Source: Megamonas hypermegale (GTDB lineage: Bacteria; Bacillota; Negativicutes; Selenomonadales; Selenomonadaceae). From it: a stretch of 64,000 nucleotides of DNA. Location: positions 310,001 through 374,000 of the forward strand of contig NZ_LT906446.1 in assembly GCF_900187035.1 (NCBI RefSeq). The letters are read 5' to 3'. Below the pieces are notes generated by a model, which worked only from the letters and a program-made list of their open reading frames with translations, did not search any database and was not told where the DNA came from. The translations under genes and the position numbers were made by a program. Shown one piece after another: positions 1 through 8,843 of this stretch (position 1 is the stretch's first letter; each line of letters starts with the position of its first letter).

Positions 1-1
1 A

Positions 2-862
2 GGTAAGACAATGCTTGCTCGCAGATTGCCATCGATATTGCCGAAGATGTCGTATCAAGAAGCGTTAGAAGTAACAAAGATTTATAGTATTGCTGGTTTA
101 TTATCGCGCAATGGAGGTTTAATCACACAAAGACCGTTTCGCAGTCCACATCACACTGTTTCTAGTATTGGCATAATCGGCGGAGGTAGTATACCAAAGC
201 CGGGAGAAGTAACACTAAGTCATAATGGTGTGTTGTTTCTCGATGAACTACCTGAATTTAGTAAAACGGCTTTAGAAGCTTTAAGACAACCTCTTGAAGA
301 TGGTGAAGTTTTAATCACTAGAGTAAATGCTTCACTGAAATTTCCGTCGCGCATGATTTTAGTAGCGTCAATGAATCCATGTCCATGTGGTTATAAAGAT
401 GACAAATTGCGTGAATGTACTTGCAGTGATTATGAAATAAAACGCTATACGCGGAAGATTTCAGGACCATTGTTAGATAGAATAGATATTCAAATTCAAG
501 TGCCACGAGTTCGTTATCAAGATTTTGCTACAAATGAGAAAGCTGAAACATCGAAGATAATTCGGCAGAGAGTGGAAAAAGCAAGACAATTACAATTAAC
601 GCGCTTTGAAAATTGCCATATATTTTGTAATGCACAGATGTCGCATGCTATGATTAAAGAATTTTGTCACCTAACTGATGAAGCTAAACAAATGTTGAAA
701 TTAGTTTTTGAACAAATGCGTTTAAGTGCCCGCGCTTATGATAGAATAATAAAAGTAGCGCAAACTATTGCTGATTTAAATAACAGTACTGATATTGAAG
801 GCAGTCATATTGCTCAAGCAGTACAATTTCGCAATAATTTAGCGTTAACGGAAAAATTTTAG
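2..862 (+). CDS. yifB: YifB/ComM-family Mg-chelatase-like AAA+ ATPase, 3' part
   Basis: The gene enters the window already open; the first codons in frame (from base 2) read GKTMLARRLPSILP, the tail of a Walker A motif, so the N-terminal Lon-like domain and the P-loop start lie outside. The Walker B region LFLDELPEF, the arginine-rich NRVNASLKFPSR-type loop and the cysteine pair in NPCPCGY are typical of the YifB/ComM family. In ComM of naturally competent bacteria this is a hexameric helicase that helps branch migration during DNA uptake; in Firmicutes the role is less clear. The C-terminal Mg_chelatase_C segment (RLSARAYDRIIKVAQTIADL) is complete and the stop at 860-862 is normal. It is followed 14 bases later by aroE, so the two are probably cotranscribed. 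The family call is firm; the cellular role is inference. Confidence 0.93.
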   Translation, partial: GKTMLARRLPSILPKMSYQEALEVTKIYSIAGLLSRNGGLITQRPFRSPHHTVSSIGIIGGGSIPKPGEVTLSHNGVLFLDELPEFSKTALEALRQPLEDGEVLITRVNASLKFPSRMILVASMNPCPCGYKDDKLRECTCSDYEIKRYTRKISGPLLDRIDIQIQVPRVRYQDFATNEKAETSKIIRQRVEKARQLQLTRFENCHIFCNAQMSHAMIKEFCHLTDEAKQMLKLVFEQMRLSARAYDRIIKVAQTIADLNNSTDIEGSHIAQAVQFRNNLALTEKF

Positions 863-876
863 AAAGTGGGTATGAA

Positions 877-1734
877 ATGTATACTGGAAAGACGAAAAAT
901 CTAGGCGTAATCGGTTATCCGATAAAACATTCTTTATCACCAGTAATTCAAAATGCAGCAATTGCAAAAGCTGGTCTTGATTATACGTACATCGCTATGC
1001 CTATAGCACCAGAAGATTTAAAAGTAGCTGTAGAAGGATTAAAAGCTATTAATTTTAGTGGTTTTAATGTGACAATACCGCACAAATTGGCAATCATGCA
1101 ATATTTAGATGAAATTGATGATACAGCTAAATTCATTGGTGCTGTTAATACTGTAAAAATAGATAATGGCAAATTATACGGTTATAATACTGATGTAATT
1201 GGCTTTATCAATCCATTATTAAAAGAAGGCTTTGATTTAAAAGATAAAACAGCTGTAATCTTAGGTGCTGGCGGAGCTTCACGCGCTATTATTTGTGGAC
1301 TAATAAAACATGGTGTAAAACGCATTGTAATAGGTGTTCGCAATCAAGCTAAAGGGGCAAAATTAGCTGAAGGATTTGCTGATTTAGTTTCTATTGAAGC
1401 TTTTGAATGGCATGATGAGAAGTTCGTTTCTTGGTTGATGAAGGCTGATTTACTTGTAAATACAACTCCTTTGGGAATGTTTCCTAATGTTGATAATATG
1501 CCTCCTGTCGATTGGGATAAAGTAAATAAAAATGCTTTTGTTTACGATATAATTTATACTCCAGCTGAAACACGTTTTTTACAAGAGGCAAAAAAACATG
1601 GTCATAAAATCTTAAATGGTGAACGAATGTTAGCTGAGCAAGGTGCAGCTTCATTGCGTTATTGGACTGGTGCTGATGTTGATGTCGATATCATGGTAAA
1701 GACATTGCGTGAATATTTAGCTACAAATAAATAA
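877..1734 (+). CDS. aroE: Shikimate dehydrogenase (NADP+)
   Basis: 285 aa, the usual size for AroE. It reduces 3-dehydroshikimate to shikimate in the chorismate pathway. The substrate-binding start GYPIKHSLSPVIQNAA, the catalytic lysine region NVTIPHK, the NTD motif (GYNTDVIGF) and the nucleotide-binding GAGGASRAI loop are all visible, as is the C-terminal GERMLAEQGAASLRYW. The ATG at 877 is preceded by a modest GTGGG at about 867. No other aro genes are near, so it looks like a solitary biosynthetic gene behind yifB. A terminator at 1773-1810 follows. Confidence 0.97.
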   Translation: MYTGKTKNLGVIGYPIKHSLSPVIQNAAIAKAGLDYTYIAMPIAPEDLKVAVEGLKAINFSGFNVTIPHKLAIMQYLDEIDDTAKFIGAVNTVKIDNGKLYGYNTDVIGFINPLLKEGFDLKDKTAVILGAGGASRAIICGLIKHGVKRIVIGVRNQAKGAKLAEGFADLVSIEAFEWHDEKFVSWLMKADLLVNTTPLGMFPNVDNMPPVDWDKVNKNAFVYDIIYTPAETRFLQEAKKHGHKILNGERMLAEQGAASLRYWTGADVDVDIMVKTLREYLATNK

Positions 1735-1772
1735 TTATAGTTAGTCTGCAAAATTCAGACCGTAATATCATA

Positions 1773-1810
1773 GATGTATAGGTGATAATAAGGCCTATAC
1801 ATCTTTTTTT
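1773..1810 (+). terminator. Rho-independent terminator after aroE, abutting pilB
   Basis: A 10-bp perfect stem, GATGTATAGG at 1773-1782 with CCTATACATC at 1794-1803, is followed by seven T residues (1804-1810). It ends only about 25 bases before the probable pilB start, so the pilus operon promoter must lie either inside or immediately after the hairpin, or read-through occurs. Confidence 0.85.
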
Positions 1811-1834
1811 ATCTTTATAATGCAGGTGATGTAT

Positions 1835-3106
1835 TTGCTTGAAAATTTACAAAACGATTTAGATGAAAGCATAGCCAAGATTAAAGAAAATTTGCAGATA
1901 AATACTCGCAATAGTTTTTTGCAGGGAAGTTTATCTAAATCACCTATAAATAAGTTGGCGGATTTGATAATCGATTATGCTGTTAAAATGTGTGCAAGTG
2001 ATATCCATTTTGAACCGCAACAGGATTATTTACAGATACGGTTTCGCATTGATGGTGTTTTATTGCTTGTATATAAAGTGCCACAACAAATTCAAATTCA
2101 ATTGATATCGTATTTAAAGCTCATGGCGGGTATGGATATTTCAGAAAAGAGATTACCGCAAGATGGAAGTATTTTATACACTAAAAAACGTTTAGATATA
2201 CGTGTATCAGTTATTCCTGTATTGTTCGGTGAGAAAATTGTCATGCGTCTTTTATCTAGTGATAGTAAAATATTATCCTTGTCACAAATGGGATTTAGTG
2301 TAGATAATTTGCATTTATTTAAGCGATTGATTAAATCTTCTAGTGGAATAATAACTATCACAGGTCCTGTAAATTCAGGCAAATCAACTCTTTTATACAG
2401 CGTGTTAAATTATTTAAATACGCAAAATGTCAATATAGTGACGATTGAAGACCCGATAGAAATGAAAATAAATGGTATAAATCAAATGCAAGTGAATTTG
2501 AAAGCTGGTATGGATTTTGCTAAAGGGCTTAGAGCTATATTGCGCCAAGACCCTGATATCGTGATGATTGGTGAAATTCGCGATGAAGCTTCGGCTAAAG
2601 AAGCTGTTAGAGCAGCTTTGACAGGTCATTTAGTTTTTACTACATTGCATACATCAAATGCTTTAGGCGCTGTTGCTCGCCTCATTGATATGAATGTAAA
2701 GCCTTCAATGTTATCAATAGCATTAGCTGGCAGTGTAGCGCAGCGTTTAGTGCGGAAAATTTGTCCAAAATGTAAAGAAGTTTATCAGCCTGAAGAAAAT
2801 TCATTAGAAGCGCTTTTATTGGGTAAGAAATTTCATGCAGGAATGAAATTATTTAAAGGTAGAGGGTGTAGTTTTTGTAATAATAGTGGTTATGTGGGAA
2901 GAATTGCTGTTCATGAAATTATGGTACTTGATGACAATATTAGAATGTTAATTGCTAAAGGTGAAATTGATTTAAAATTAAAAAGATTTTTAAATTTAAA
3001 TGGCATGAAGACATTATTAGACGATTGTTGTGAAAAAGTTTTGAGTGGAATTACAACAGCGCAAGAAGTGTGGCGGGTATTGAATGGAGTATATAAGTTT
3101 AGGTAA
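1835..3106 (+). CDS. pilB: PilB/GspE-type assembly ATPase
   Basis: Hexameric secretion ATPase that powers pilus extension at the inner membrane. Seen: the N2 region SDIHFEP, Walker A GPVNSGKST, the Asp box with TIEDPIE, Walker B IVMIGEIRDEASAKEAV, His box HLVFTTLHTSNA, and a four-cysteine zinc site (CPKC then CSFCNN). The long N-terminal N1 domain of classical PilB is absent, which is common in Firmicute ComGA/PilB. ATG codons exist at 1820 and 1829, but AGGTGAT at 1824-1830 sits four bases before a TTG at 1835, so I place the start there (424 aa). It overlaps pilT by 23 bases. First gene of the pilus operon. Confidence 0.93.
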   Translation: MLENLQNDLDESIAKIKENLQINTRNSFLQGSLSKSPINKLADLIIDYAVKMCASDIHFEPQQDYLQIRFRIDGVLLLVYKVPQQIQIQLISYLKLMAGMDISEKRLPQDGSILYTKKRLDIRVSVIPVLFGEKIVMRLLSSDSKILSLSQMGFSVDNLHLFKRLIKSSSGIITITGPVNSGKSTLLYSVLNYLNTQNVNIVTIEDPIEMKINGINQMQVNLKAGMDFAKGLRAILRQDPDIVMIGEIRDEASAKEAVRAALTGHLVFTTLHTSNALGAVARLIDMNVKPSMLSIALAGSVAQRLVRKICPKCKEVYQPEENSLEALLLGKKFHAGMKLFKGRGCSFCNNSGYVGRIAVHEIMVLDDNIRMLIAKGEIDLKLKRFLNLNGMKTLLDDCCEKVLSGITTAQEVWRVLNGVYKFR

Positions 3107-4100
3107 ATTTAAACAGATTTTAGAAAAAGCTATGATGATAAAAGCATCAGATATTCATATAAGTGCTGATAGTGCAGTTTATTTTCGGCGAAAAAATAAA
3201 TTAGAGATGGATTGTGAATATAGTTTTTCTAAAGATGAAATTATTGAGCTTTTAAAACAATTATTAAAGGCTTCTCAACAGGAAATATTGTTAAAAAATC
3301 ATACACTGGATTGTGCGTATACGTATAATCAAAGGCGTTTTCGTTTGAATATTTTTAAGGCAATGGGCAAATTTAATCTGGCTATACGCTTAATCAATAA
3401 AGATATTTTAAATATCGATACATTTGTGCGCAGTGATGTTTTGAAAAAGCAATTACAGAAAAATCATGGGCTCATATTGATTTGTGGGGCAACTGGCACA
3501 GGAAAGAGCACGACTTTGGCGGCAATGATTGACTATGTTAATAAATCTATTGTAAAGCATATAATCACTTTGGAAGACCCGATAGAATATGTATTTGAAA
3601 ATCGCAAGAGTTTAATTCAGCAACGCGAATTTAATGAGGACTTTTATGATTTCTCGCAAGCTGTAAAAATGGCACTTCGGCAAGACCCGGATATATTGAT
3701 GATAGGAGAAATACGTGATACTGCTACGATGAAAGCTGCGTTAGAGGCGGCAGAAACAGGTCATCTTGTTTTAGGCACGTTGCACGCTGGTTCAGCTATA
3801 GAAGCTGTAATGCGTATGGAAAGTTTTTTTATGCAAAATGAACAAAATGGTATATGTACACAAATTGCTCAGAGTTTAAACTGCATTGTTGTACAGCAAT
3901 TATTAGAGGCAGTAGATGGTGAACTTATTTGTTGTATGGAAATTTTATTGGCTTTGCCAGCAGTGAAAAATATAATTCGTCAGGGACAAAATCAGCAATT
4001 GATTTCGCAAATGCAGTTAAACAAGCAAAATGGCATGCAAACAATGCAAGATGGAATGAATTATCTTTTAGAGCATAAAATAATAAAAATGGGTAAATGA
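3084..4100 (+). CDS. pilT: PilT-type retraction ATPase
   Basis: 338 aa, the usual PilT size. It hydrolyses ATP to disassemble pili and drive twitching or DNA uptake. Seen: Walker A GATGTGKSTTLAAM, Asp box ITLEDPIEYVF, Walker B DILMIGEIRDTATMKAALEAAETGHLVLGTLHAGSA; the N-terminal SDIHIS motif is kept. The start codon overlaps the end of pilB in another frame, implying translational coupling. The C-terminal part after the AIRLRP-equivalent region is more divergent than in proteobacterial PilT. The next gene, pilC, starts one base after its stop. Confidence 0.92.
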   Translation: MEYISLGKFKQILEKAMMIKASDIHISADSAVYFRRKNKLEMDCEYSFSKDEIIELLKQLLKASQQEILLKNHTLDCAYTYNQRRFRLNIFKAMGKFNLAIRLINKDILNIDTFVRSDVLKKQLQKNHGLILICGATGTGKSTTLAAMIDYVNKSIVKHIITLEDPIEYVFENRKSLIQQREFNEDFYDFSQAVKMALRQDPDILMIGEIRDTATMKAALEAAETGHLVLGTLHAGSAIEAVMRMESFFMQNEQNGICTQIAQSLNCIVVQQLLEAVDGELICCMEILLALPAVKNIIRQGQNQQLISQMQLNKQNGMQTMQDGMNYLLEHKIIKMGK

Positions 4101-4101
4101 T

Positions 4102-5325
4102 ATGAAAAAATTTTTTTATAAAGCACGCGATAGTGCAACGGGTAGTGTAGTCAAAGGTTGTTTTAAAGCAGATTGTAAAGCGGAAGTTGCTGAGTACTTA
4201 AAACAAGAACAATATCTCATTATCAGCATAAATCATAATGATTTTATAAGTTTAAAGCAAAGTTTATTGCAGAAATTAAATAAGGAAAAGATAAAAACGC
4301 GAGATTTAATTATATTGTGTCGTCAATTATCTATCATGTTAGAAGCAGGCATCAATATAATAGAAGCAATATTGATTTTGCAACAGAATTGTTCAAATAA
4401 AAATATGCAAAAGTTTTTAGTTTTTACAACTGCTAAATTAAAAGAAGGAAATTCTTTTACTGATATTTGGCGACAAAAAGCGAATATCTTACCAGCATAT
4501 TTGTTAAATTCATTAAATGTTGCTGAAAATACAGGGATGTTACCAAGTGCATTGAGTTTATCTGCTGATTTTTTGGAAAAATTAGATGATGAACGGCAAA
4601 AAATTCGTCAAATCTGCATTTATCCAGCGTTTTTGTTACTCATATTGTTTGCTGTCTTAAATATCATGATTTTATTTGTCTTGCCAGCTTTTGCTGATGT
4701 TTTTCAGCGAATGAAAATACCTTTGCCATTTATAACACAATTGGTTTTTTCACTGGGATTGTTTATTAAAAATAATTATATGGTGCTTTGTGTAGGTGGT
4801 TTATCTTTAGGATTAATCATGGCTAAGTGTTGGCAAAAGGATATAGTCAAATATGAATTTTATAAATATGTATTGAGATTGCCTTTTATTGGTGACTTTA
4901 TGCAAAAGCTATTTTTATTGCAGATAAATCGACAATTAGAATTTTTAATTGGCAGTGGTATAGATATTGATGAAAGCTTTTCTATCATGATTGCAGGATT
5001 TAATAATAGTTATTTGAATAAATTGCTAAAATCCATTCAATATAGTTTAAGACAGGGATTTTCACTGTATACATCATTTAAAAATACACATTTAAATAAC
5101 AGTATTTTCATGGAATTGATTAATGTAGGCGAGCAAACAGGTATGTTAAAGGAAACGCTTCATTATAACAATGTATTTTTGAGTAAAGATGTGGATAATT
5201 TTATAGATGAATTTACAAAATTTTTAGAACCAATTTTAATGATTATAGTTGGTGCTGTTGTAGCTGTGTTTGTCATTGCCATTATTTTACCGTTATTTGA
5301 AATGAGCAGTAATATCGGTTTATGA
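4102..5325 (+). CDS. pilC: PilC/GspF inner-membrane platform protein
   Basis: 407 aa polytopic protein that couples the PilB/PilT motors to pilin insertion. It has the two repeated GspF domains (roughly residues 65-190 and 268-392), each with the conserved pattern LARQLSxMLEAGI, here LCRQLSIMLEAGINIIEA and LLQINRQLEFLIGSGIDIDE. Hydrophobic segments lie near 170-195, 210-230 and 375-400. Start ATG is immediately after pilT. Standard member, no missing parts seen. Confidence 0.94.
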   Translation: MKKFFYKARDSATGSVVKGCFKADCKAEVAEYLKQEQYLIISINHNDFISLKQSLLQKLNKEKIKTRDLIILCRQLSIMLEAGINIIEAILILQQNCSNKNMQKFLVFTTAKLKEGNSFTDIWRQKANILPAYLLNSLNVAENTGMLPSALSLSADFLEKLDDERQKIRQICIYPAFLLLILFAVLNIMILFVLPAFADVFQRMKIPLPFITQLVFSLGLFIKNNYMVLCVGGLSLGLIMAKCWQKDIVKYEFYKYVLRLPFIGDFMQKLFLLQINRQLEFLIGSGIDIDESFSIMIAGFNNSYLNKLLKSIQYSLRQGFSLYTSFKNTHLNNSIFMELINVGEQTGMLKETLHYNNVFLSKDVDNFIDEFTKFLEPILMIIVGAVVAVFVIAIILPLFEMSSNIGL

Positions 5326-5341
5326 GCAAAGGAGGATAATT

Positions 5342-5746
5342 ATGAAAAGAATTTTACGAGATGAAAAGGGTTTTACTTTGATTGAAATGATGATTGTTGT
5401 TGCTATAATTGCTATTTTATCAGCAGTAGCTATTCCTAAATTTAATGAATCTTTAGCTTTGACAAATACAACACGAGTTCAAGCCGATTTACAATCTTTA
5501 GATACAGCAATTGCTATGTATCGTTTGCAAAATGGTAAATATCCTAACGATTTAAGTGATTTAGATGATTATATAGATGTTGCCAGTGTACAAGCACCAA
5601 CTGGTGATGTGTATATTGATGGAGTTTTAACACCTAATTCTGATAATGAAAATTACACTTTGAGTTCTAATAAGCAAAATGCTGTTTTCATGGGAAAATT
5701 AAGAACGGATTTCAGCCAAAAAGCTACAACAAATAGTGAAGGTTAA
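5342..5746 (+). CDS. pilA: Major type IV pilin / GspG-like prepilin
   Basis: 134 aa prepilin with a short charged leader (MKRILRDEKG) and the processing site G|FTLIEMMIVVAIIAIL, including Glu at mature position 5. The following ADLQSLDTAIAMYRLQNGKYP resembles GspG-type pseudopilins and Gram-positive major pilins. A strong Shine-Dalgarno (AAAGGAGG at about 5329-5336) suggests high expression, as expected for the structural subunit. Prepilin peptidase encoded next would cut after Gly10. No cysteines are present, so no disulfide loop. Confidence 0.94.
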   Translation: MKRILRDEKGFTLIEMMIVVAIIAILSAVAIPKFNESLALTNTTRVQADLQSLDTAIAMYRLQNGKYPNDLSDLDDYIDVASVQAPTGDVYIDGVLTPNSDNENYTLSSNKQNAVFMGKLRTDFSQKATTNSEG

Positions 5747-5757
5747 TAAAGTTAATT

Positions 5758-6225
5758 ATGTTAAATTTTATTGATTATCTGTGTATATTATTACTTATTT
5801 ATATTGCTATTAAAGATATTACGTCATTTATTATTAGCAATAAAATTTTATGTGTTTTATTGGTATTAGCATTGATAAGACAAGTTTTATCAGTAAATTC
5901 GATAAATGATATGAAATTTTTATTATTGTGTAGTGTGATTTTGCTAGTTATTTTTAGTGTATTGTATTATGGCATAAAAAATTTTATGGGTGGCGGAGAT
6001 GTTAAATTGATTTTTGTATTGAGTATTTGGCTCGGTTATCCGCAAATTATCATAGCATTATATATAGCTTTTATTTTTGGCGGTGTATTTGCAGTGATGT
6101 ATTTGTTAATCAAGCAAAGAATGTACACAGTTAAAATTGCATTTGCTCCGTTTTTAGTTGTAGGTGCTGTAGTCAGTTTTTTTGTAGGTAGTAGATTATA
6201 CGATTTATGGTTGATATTAATTTAA
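5758..6225 (+). CDS. pilD: Prepilin peptidase, A24 family (short form)
   Basis: 155 aa integral membrane aspartic protease that cleaves prepilin leaders. The two catalytic aspartates are visible: Asp20 (in IAIKDITSFIISNK) and Asp81 in the GGGD motif (FMGGGDVKLIFVLSIWLG). It lacks the N-terminal cytoplasmic methyltransferase domain with its cysteine motif, so it resembles TadV/CpaA-type short peptidases, even though it sits in a type IVa-like operon. Six or so hydrophobic segments. It lies between pilA and the minor pilins, 11 bases after pilA. Confidence 0.88.
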   Translation: MLNFIDYLCILLLIYIAIKDITSFIISNKILCVLLVLALIRQVLSVNSINDMKFLLLCSVILLVIFSVLYYGIKNFMGGGDVKLIFVLSIWLGYPQIIIALYIAFIFGGVFAVMYLLIKQRMYTVKIAFAPFLVVGAVVSFFVGSRLYDLWLILI

Positions 6226-6232
6226 TAAGATT

Positions 6233-6676
6233 ATGTGGTATGCAGAAATTTTGCTTATGATTTATGTTATGGTTTTATTTTGTTCAGGTGCGTTTTTTTC
6301 TGATTTATCTAGTACGCAATATCAAGTAGATGCTGAAGCGGTTCGCCTTGCAAGTTGTTTAATGCAAGTACAAGAACGGTCGCGTAATTATCGTTATTTA
6401 GAAAATAATGATTTTCGTCCAATGTGTTACGTTTATAAAGATAAGTATGTTATTAAAAACAAGCAAGGTGAAGATAGTGAAATCTATTATTTGCCAAATG
6501 GTATACGTACAAATTTTTTTGATACGGCGAATTGTTATGTATTTAGACAAAATTCTTTATATGGAAATTTGCCAAATAAAACAATAAAAATATATAAAGA
6601 TAATGCCGTAAGATATATAATTATCAACCGCGTAGGCAGAATAAGAATTTCACGTTTTTATGAGGAGCCATCATGA
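6233..6676 (+). CDS. Minor pilin-like protein lacking a prepilin leader
   Basis: 147 aa. The N-terminus MWYAEILLMIYVMVLFCSGAFF is a hydrophobic pilin-type helix followed by a globular domain resembling GspH-class pseudopilins (SCLMQVQERSRNY). There is no leader and no G|F processing site: Met1 aligns with mature residue 1 and the glutamate falls exactly on position 5. The reading frame is open upstream only to a stop at 6218-6220, and no leader can be encoded there. Either this protein enters the membrane without processing or the leader was lost. It starts seven bases after the peptidase stop and overlaps the next gene by four bases. Confidence 0.7.
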   Translation: MWYAEILLMIYVMVLFCSGAFFSDLSSTQYQVDAEAVRLASCLMQVQERSRNYRYLENNDFRPMCYVYKDKYVIKNKQGEDSEIYYLPNGIRTNFFDTANCYVFRQNSLYGNLPNKTIKIYKDNAVRYIIINRVGRIRISRFYEEPS

Positions 6677-7053
6677 AGAATTTATTATTGCAATTAAAAG
6701 ATAATAATGGATTTGTAGCTATGGATATGCTTATCGTCATGGCTATAGTGATGGCTAGTGCTGTTGTGTGGTCATCGGCAAGTTTATTGATGAGTGCACA
6801 ACAGCAAAATTCTTATCGAACTGCAGCTATTTTTTTAGCACAAGGTGAACTTAATAAATTGGAATATGCTATTGAAAATAATGCAATATTAAATTTAGAG
6901 GCTGAAAATGTTGATTGCGGTGAACAACAATTTATTTTGCAAAAAGAAGTTATAGAGCAAGATGAGCAGTTTTTATTGAAAGTAAAGGTTGTATGGTATT
7001 ATGAAGACAATTTACAACAAGAACAACAAGAGCGCATTATTGTTAAAAAATAA
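6673..7053 (+). CDS. Minor pilin-like protein (prepilin site GFVAMD)
   Basis: 126 aa. A leader MKNLLLQLKDNNG precedes FVAMDMLIVMAIVMASAVVW, a class III prepilin signature with Asp instead of the usual Glu at position 5. After the helix a short globular part with QQQNSYRTAAIFLAQGELNKLEYA resembles PilV/GspI-type minor pilins. ATGA overlap with the preceding gene (6673-6676) and a GGAG (about 6662) before the start show coupling. Role inferred: part of the priming complex at the pilus tip. Confidence 0.75.
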   Translation: MKNLLLQLKDNNGFVAMDMLIVMAIVMASAVVWSSASLLMSAQQQNSYRTAAIFLAQGELNKLEYAIENNAILNLEAENVDCGEQQFILQKEVIEQDEQFLLKVKVVWYYEDNLQQEQQERIIVKK

Positions 7054-7597
7054 ACAGGGTTTTATTTTTGCTGATACTTTATTGATGGTGATTGCCGTTT
7101 GTTCTATGCTCATAACAGTTTTTGTAATAGCACATAGCATATTAAATTTTTTTGTTGATTATATTGATACATGGATGTTACAAAATGAAACGCGTCGTAT
7201 TTTTGAAGATATGGCAACAGAAATTGAATATGCAAGTATGGTTAAATATGCAGAGAAATCTTCAACAAATAAAGAATTGATAATTGAAACGTATCGGAGG
7301 ACTTCTGCACTGCCAAATGAATATTTAAAATGTTTATCATTTTTGCGTGAGGGACCGATAATGTATCGTAATGAATTATCTAAGCTAAATGAAAATGTTT
7401 ATACAGTACGTTCAACGCAACCGTTGAATAGTGAAAATTATTTTGGCACTAATAAAATGAATTTTACTGTAAACAAATTAGCTGATGATTTATATGAACT
7501 GGAAATTAATGGTTATTCATATACAACGGATAAAACTATTACACTACGCACTACTGTGATTAATCGCTCGGCAGGTGAATTTAGTAATGGTACATGA
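7001..7597 (+). CDS. Minor pilin-like protein (PilW/GspJ-like, site GFIFAD)
   Basis: About 198 aa from the ATG at 7001. The leader MKTIYNKNNKSALLLKNKQG is followed by FIFADTLLMVIAVCSMLITV, again a prepilin site with Asp at position 5. The larger globular domain with several NET/R and strand-like segments resembles GspJ/PilW. A TTG at 6989 is also in frame, but it lies directly on the AAAGG (6984-6988), so 7001 has the better spacing. It overlaps the previous gene by about 50 bases, an unusually long overlap for this operon. Confidence 0.72.
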   Translation: MKTIYNKNNKSALLLKNKQGFIFADTLLMVIAVCSMLITVFVIAHSILNFFVDYIDTWMLQNETRRIFEDMATEIEYASMVKYAEKSSTNKELIIETYRRTSALPNEYLKCLSFLREGPIMYRNELSKLNENVYTVRSTQPLNSENYFGTNKMNFTVNKLADDLYELEINGYSYTTDKTITLRTTVINRSAGEFSNGT

Positions 7598-8033
7598 TAA
7601 TAGGGGTTATTTTTCTGTAAGTGGCTTGATTATTTTGAGTATTATCAGCATTTTAATGTATTATCTGCATGATTTATATTCACAAGAGATGCAAACTGTA
7701 AGTGTTTTACAGACAAGTTATATTGCGCGCAATTTGACATTGAGTGAAGCTTCAAAAATTATCGCTTTATACACAGATGATAAAACTATTTGGAATGAGC
7801 ATTGTTTAGAAGCTATAGATGAATATGATTTATCAGATGGAATTTTAGTCGATGAGGTGCAGCAACAAAAAGCAAATTTAGGTATGGTATTATCTCGAGC
7901 GTATTTAGTGCATTATAAAGAAAATACGTATATTTTAGTCATTGAGAGCACTGTATTGGATATCACAAATCAAATATGTATTTATTTAACAAAGAAAGAT
8001 GATGAGCTTATTGTTGAACGTTGGGAACGTTAA
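7587..8033 (+). CDS. Minor pilin-like protein (PilX/GspK-like)
   Basis: About 148 aa from ATG 7587, which has GCAGGTG at 7572 upstream; a GTG at 7575 is an alternative. Begins MVHDNRGYFSVSGLIILSIIS: a very short leader, then a hydrophobic helix after Gly. There is no acidic residue at position 5, as is usual for PilX/GspK-type tip pilins that lack Glu5. The rest is short compared with GspK (about 300 aa). Overlaps both neighbours by 11 and 35 bases. Family assignment is by position and N-terminal architecture only. Confidence 0.6.
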   Translation: MVHDNRGYFSVSGLIILSIISILMYYLHDLYSQEMQTVSVLQTSYIARNLTLSEASKIIALYTDDKTIWNEHCLEAIDEYDLSDGILVDEVQQQKANLGMVLSRAYLVHYKENTYILVIESTVLDITNQICIYLTKKDDELIVERWER

Positions 8034-8843
8034 ATTTAAAAGTATCCATAAAGTAAGTAATGTATTCAAGCATAATTATGAACATTTTATATTGCTAAAT
8101 GTAAGTAAGGATATTGTGTATTTGTCGGAAATAATTTATGAGCAGAAAAAATCTACATATAAAATATTAGCTATATCGATTGAACAGCGCCAATATGATG
8201 ATGACCTTTTTTATCAGGAAGTTTTATATCATTTTTGTCGTGATAGAAATTTAAAGCAGTTGCCAGTGTTCATATCGCTGGATAACACATTACTTAAAGT
8301 AAAACAATTTAATTTTCCTCAAATGCCATTCAAGGATATACAAAAAGCAATTGATTGGGAATTAAATGATTGGAAAAGAGATTATGTTTATAATTACAGC
8401 ATAGAAAATACGGATATAGATAATCAAATAACAGTTTTTTTATTAGAAAAAAGCTATATTAATGATTGGTGGCAAATAATTAAAGAACAGAATTTACAGT
8501 TGGCATATATTTTTTATGCAAATGATACTGTAGTAAATGAATCTGATATAAAAATTGTGATTGACGATGATGAATTATTTTCTATTGTAAAAGAGGATGA
8601 ATTGCATAAAATTTATAATGCATTATATGTTTTAGCTAATCATAAAGAGATAATTTTAAACAAAGATTTTTGTCATTTAACGTATTTAAATTGGCGCAAT
8701 ATCAGTGTAGTGATAATTTTATTTTTATTGGTGATTAGTAGTTTTGTAATCGGTAATTCTGCATATACTTATTATAATTTGAAAGAGCAACAGAAAATTT
8801 TGTCAGAACAACTGTATTTAAAACAGGCAGATAAAGATTTGAT
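7999..8843 (+). CDS. PilM/PilN-like pilus assembly protein, 5' exon (split by IStron)
   Basis: Residues 1-281 plus two bases of the next codon. The N-terminal part (to about residue 215) resembles the actin-like PilM fold, with FPQMPFKDIQKAIDWELNDW matching the conserved PilM motif before its WE pair. It then has one membrane helix (ISVVIILFLLVISSFVIGN) and a coiled coil (NLKEQQKILSEQLYLKQADKDL), as in PilN or the membrane part of GspL, so it is a PilM-PilN fusion. Unspliced, the frame runs into the intron and stops at 8881-8883 (294 aa). Joining 8843 to 10691 gives AAA GAT TTG AT|A AAC GAG and a 388-aa protein whose coiled coil continues. Starts ATG ATG; overlaps the previous gene by 35 bases. 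Confidence 0.75.

Noticed and set aside
1735-1820. Cyclic-di-GMP riboswitch in front of the pilus operon
   Set aside because: The gap is short and lacks the conserved riboswitch core; only a simple terminator is present.
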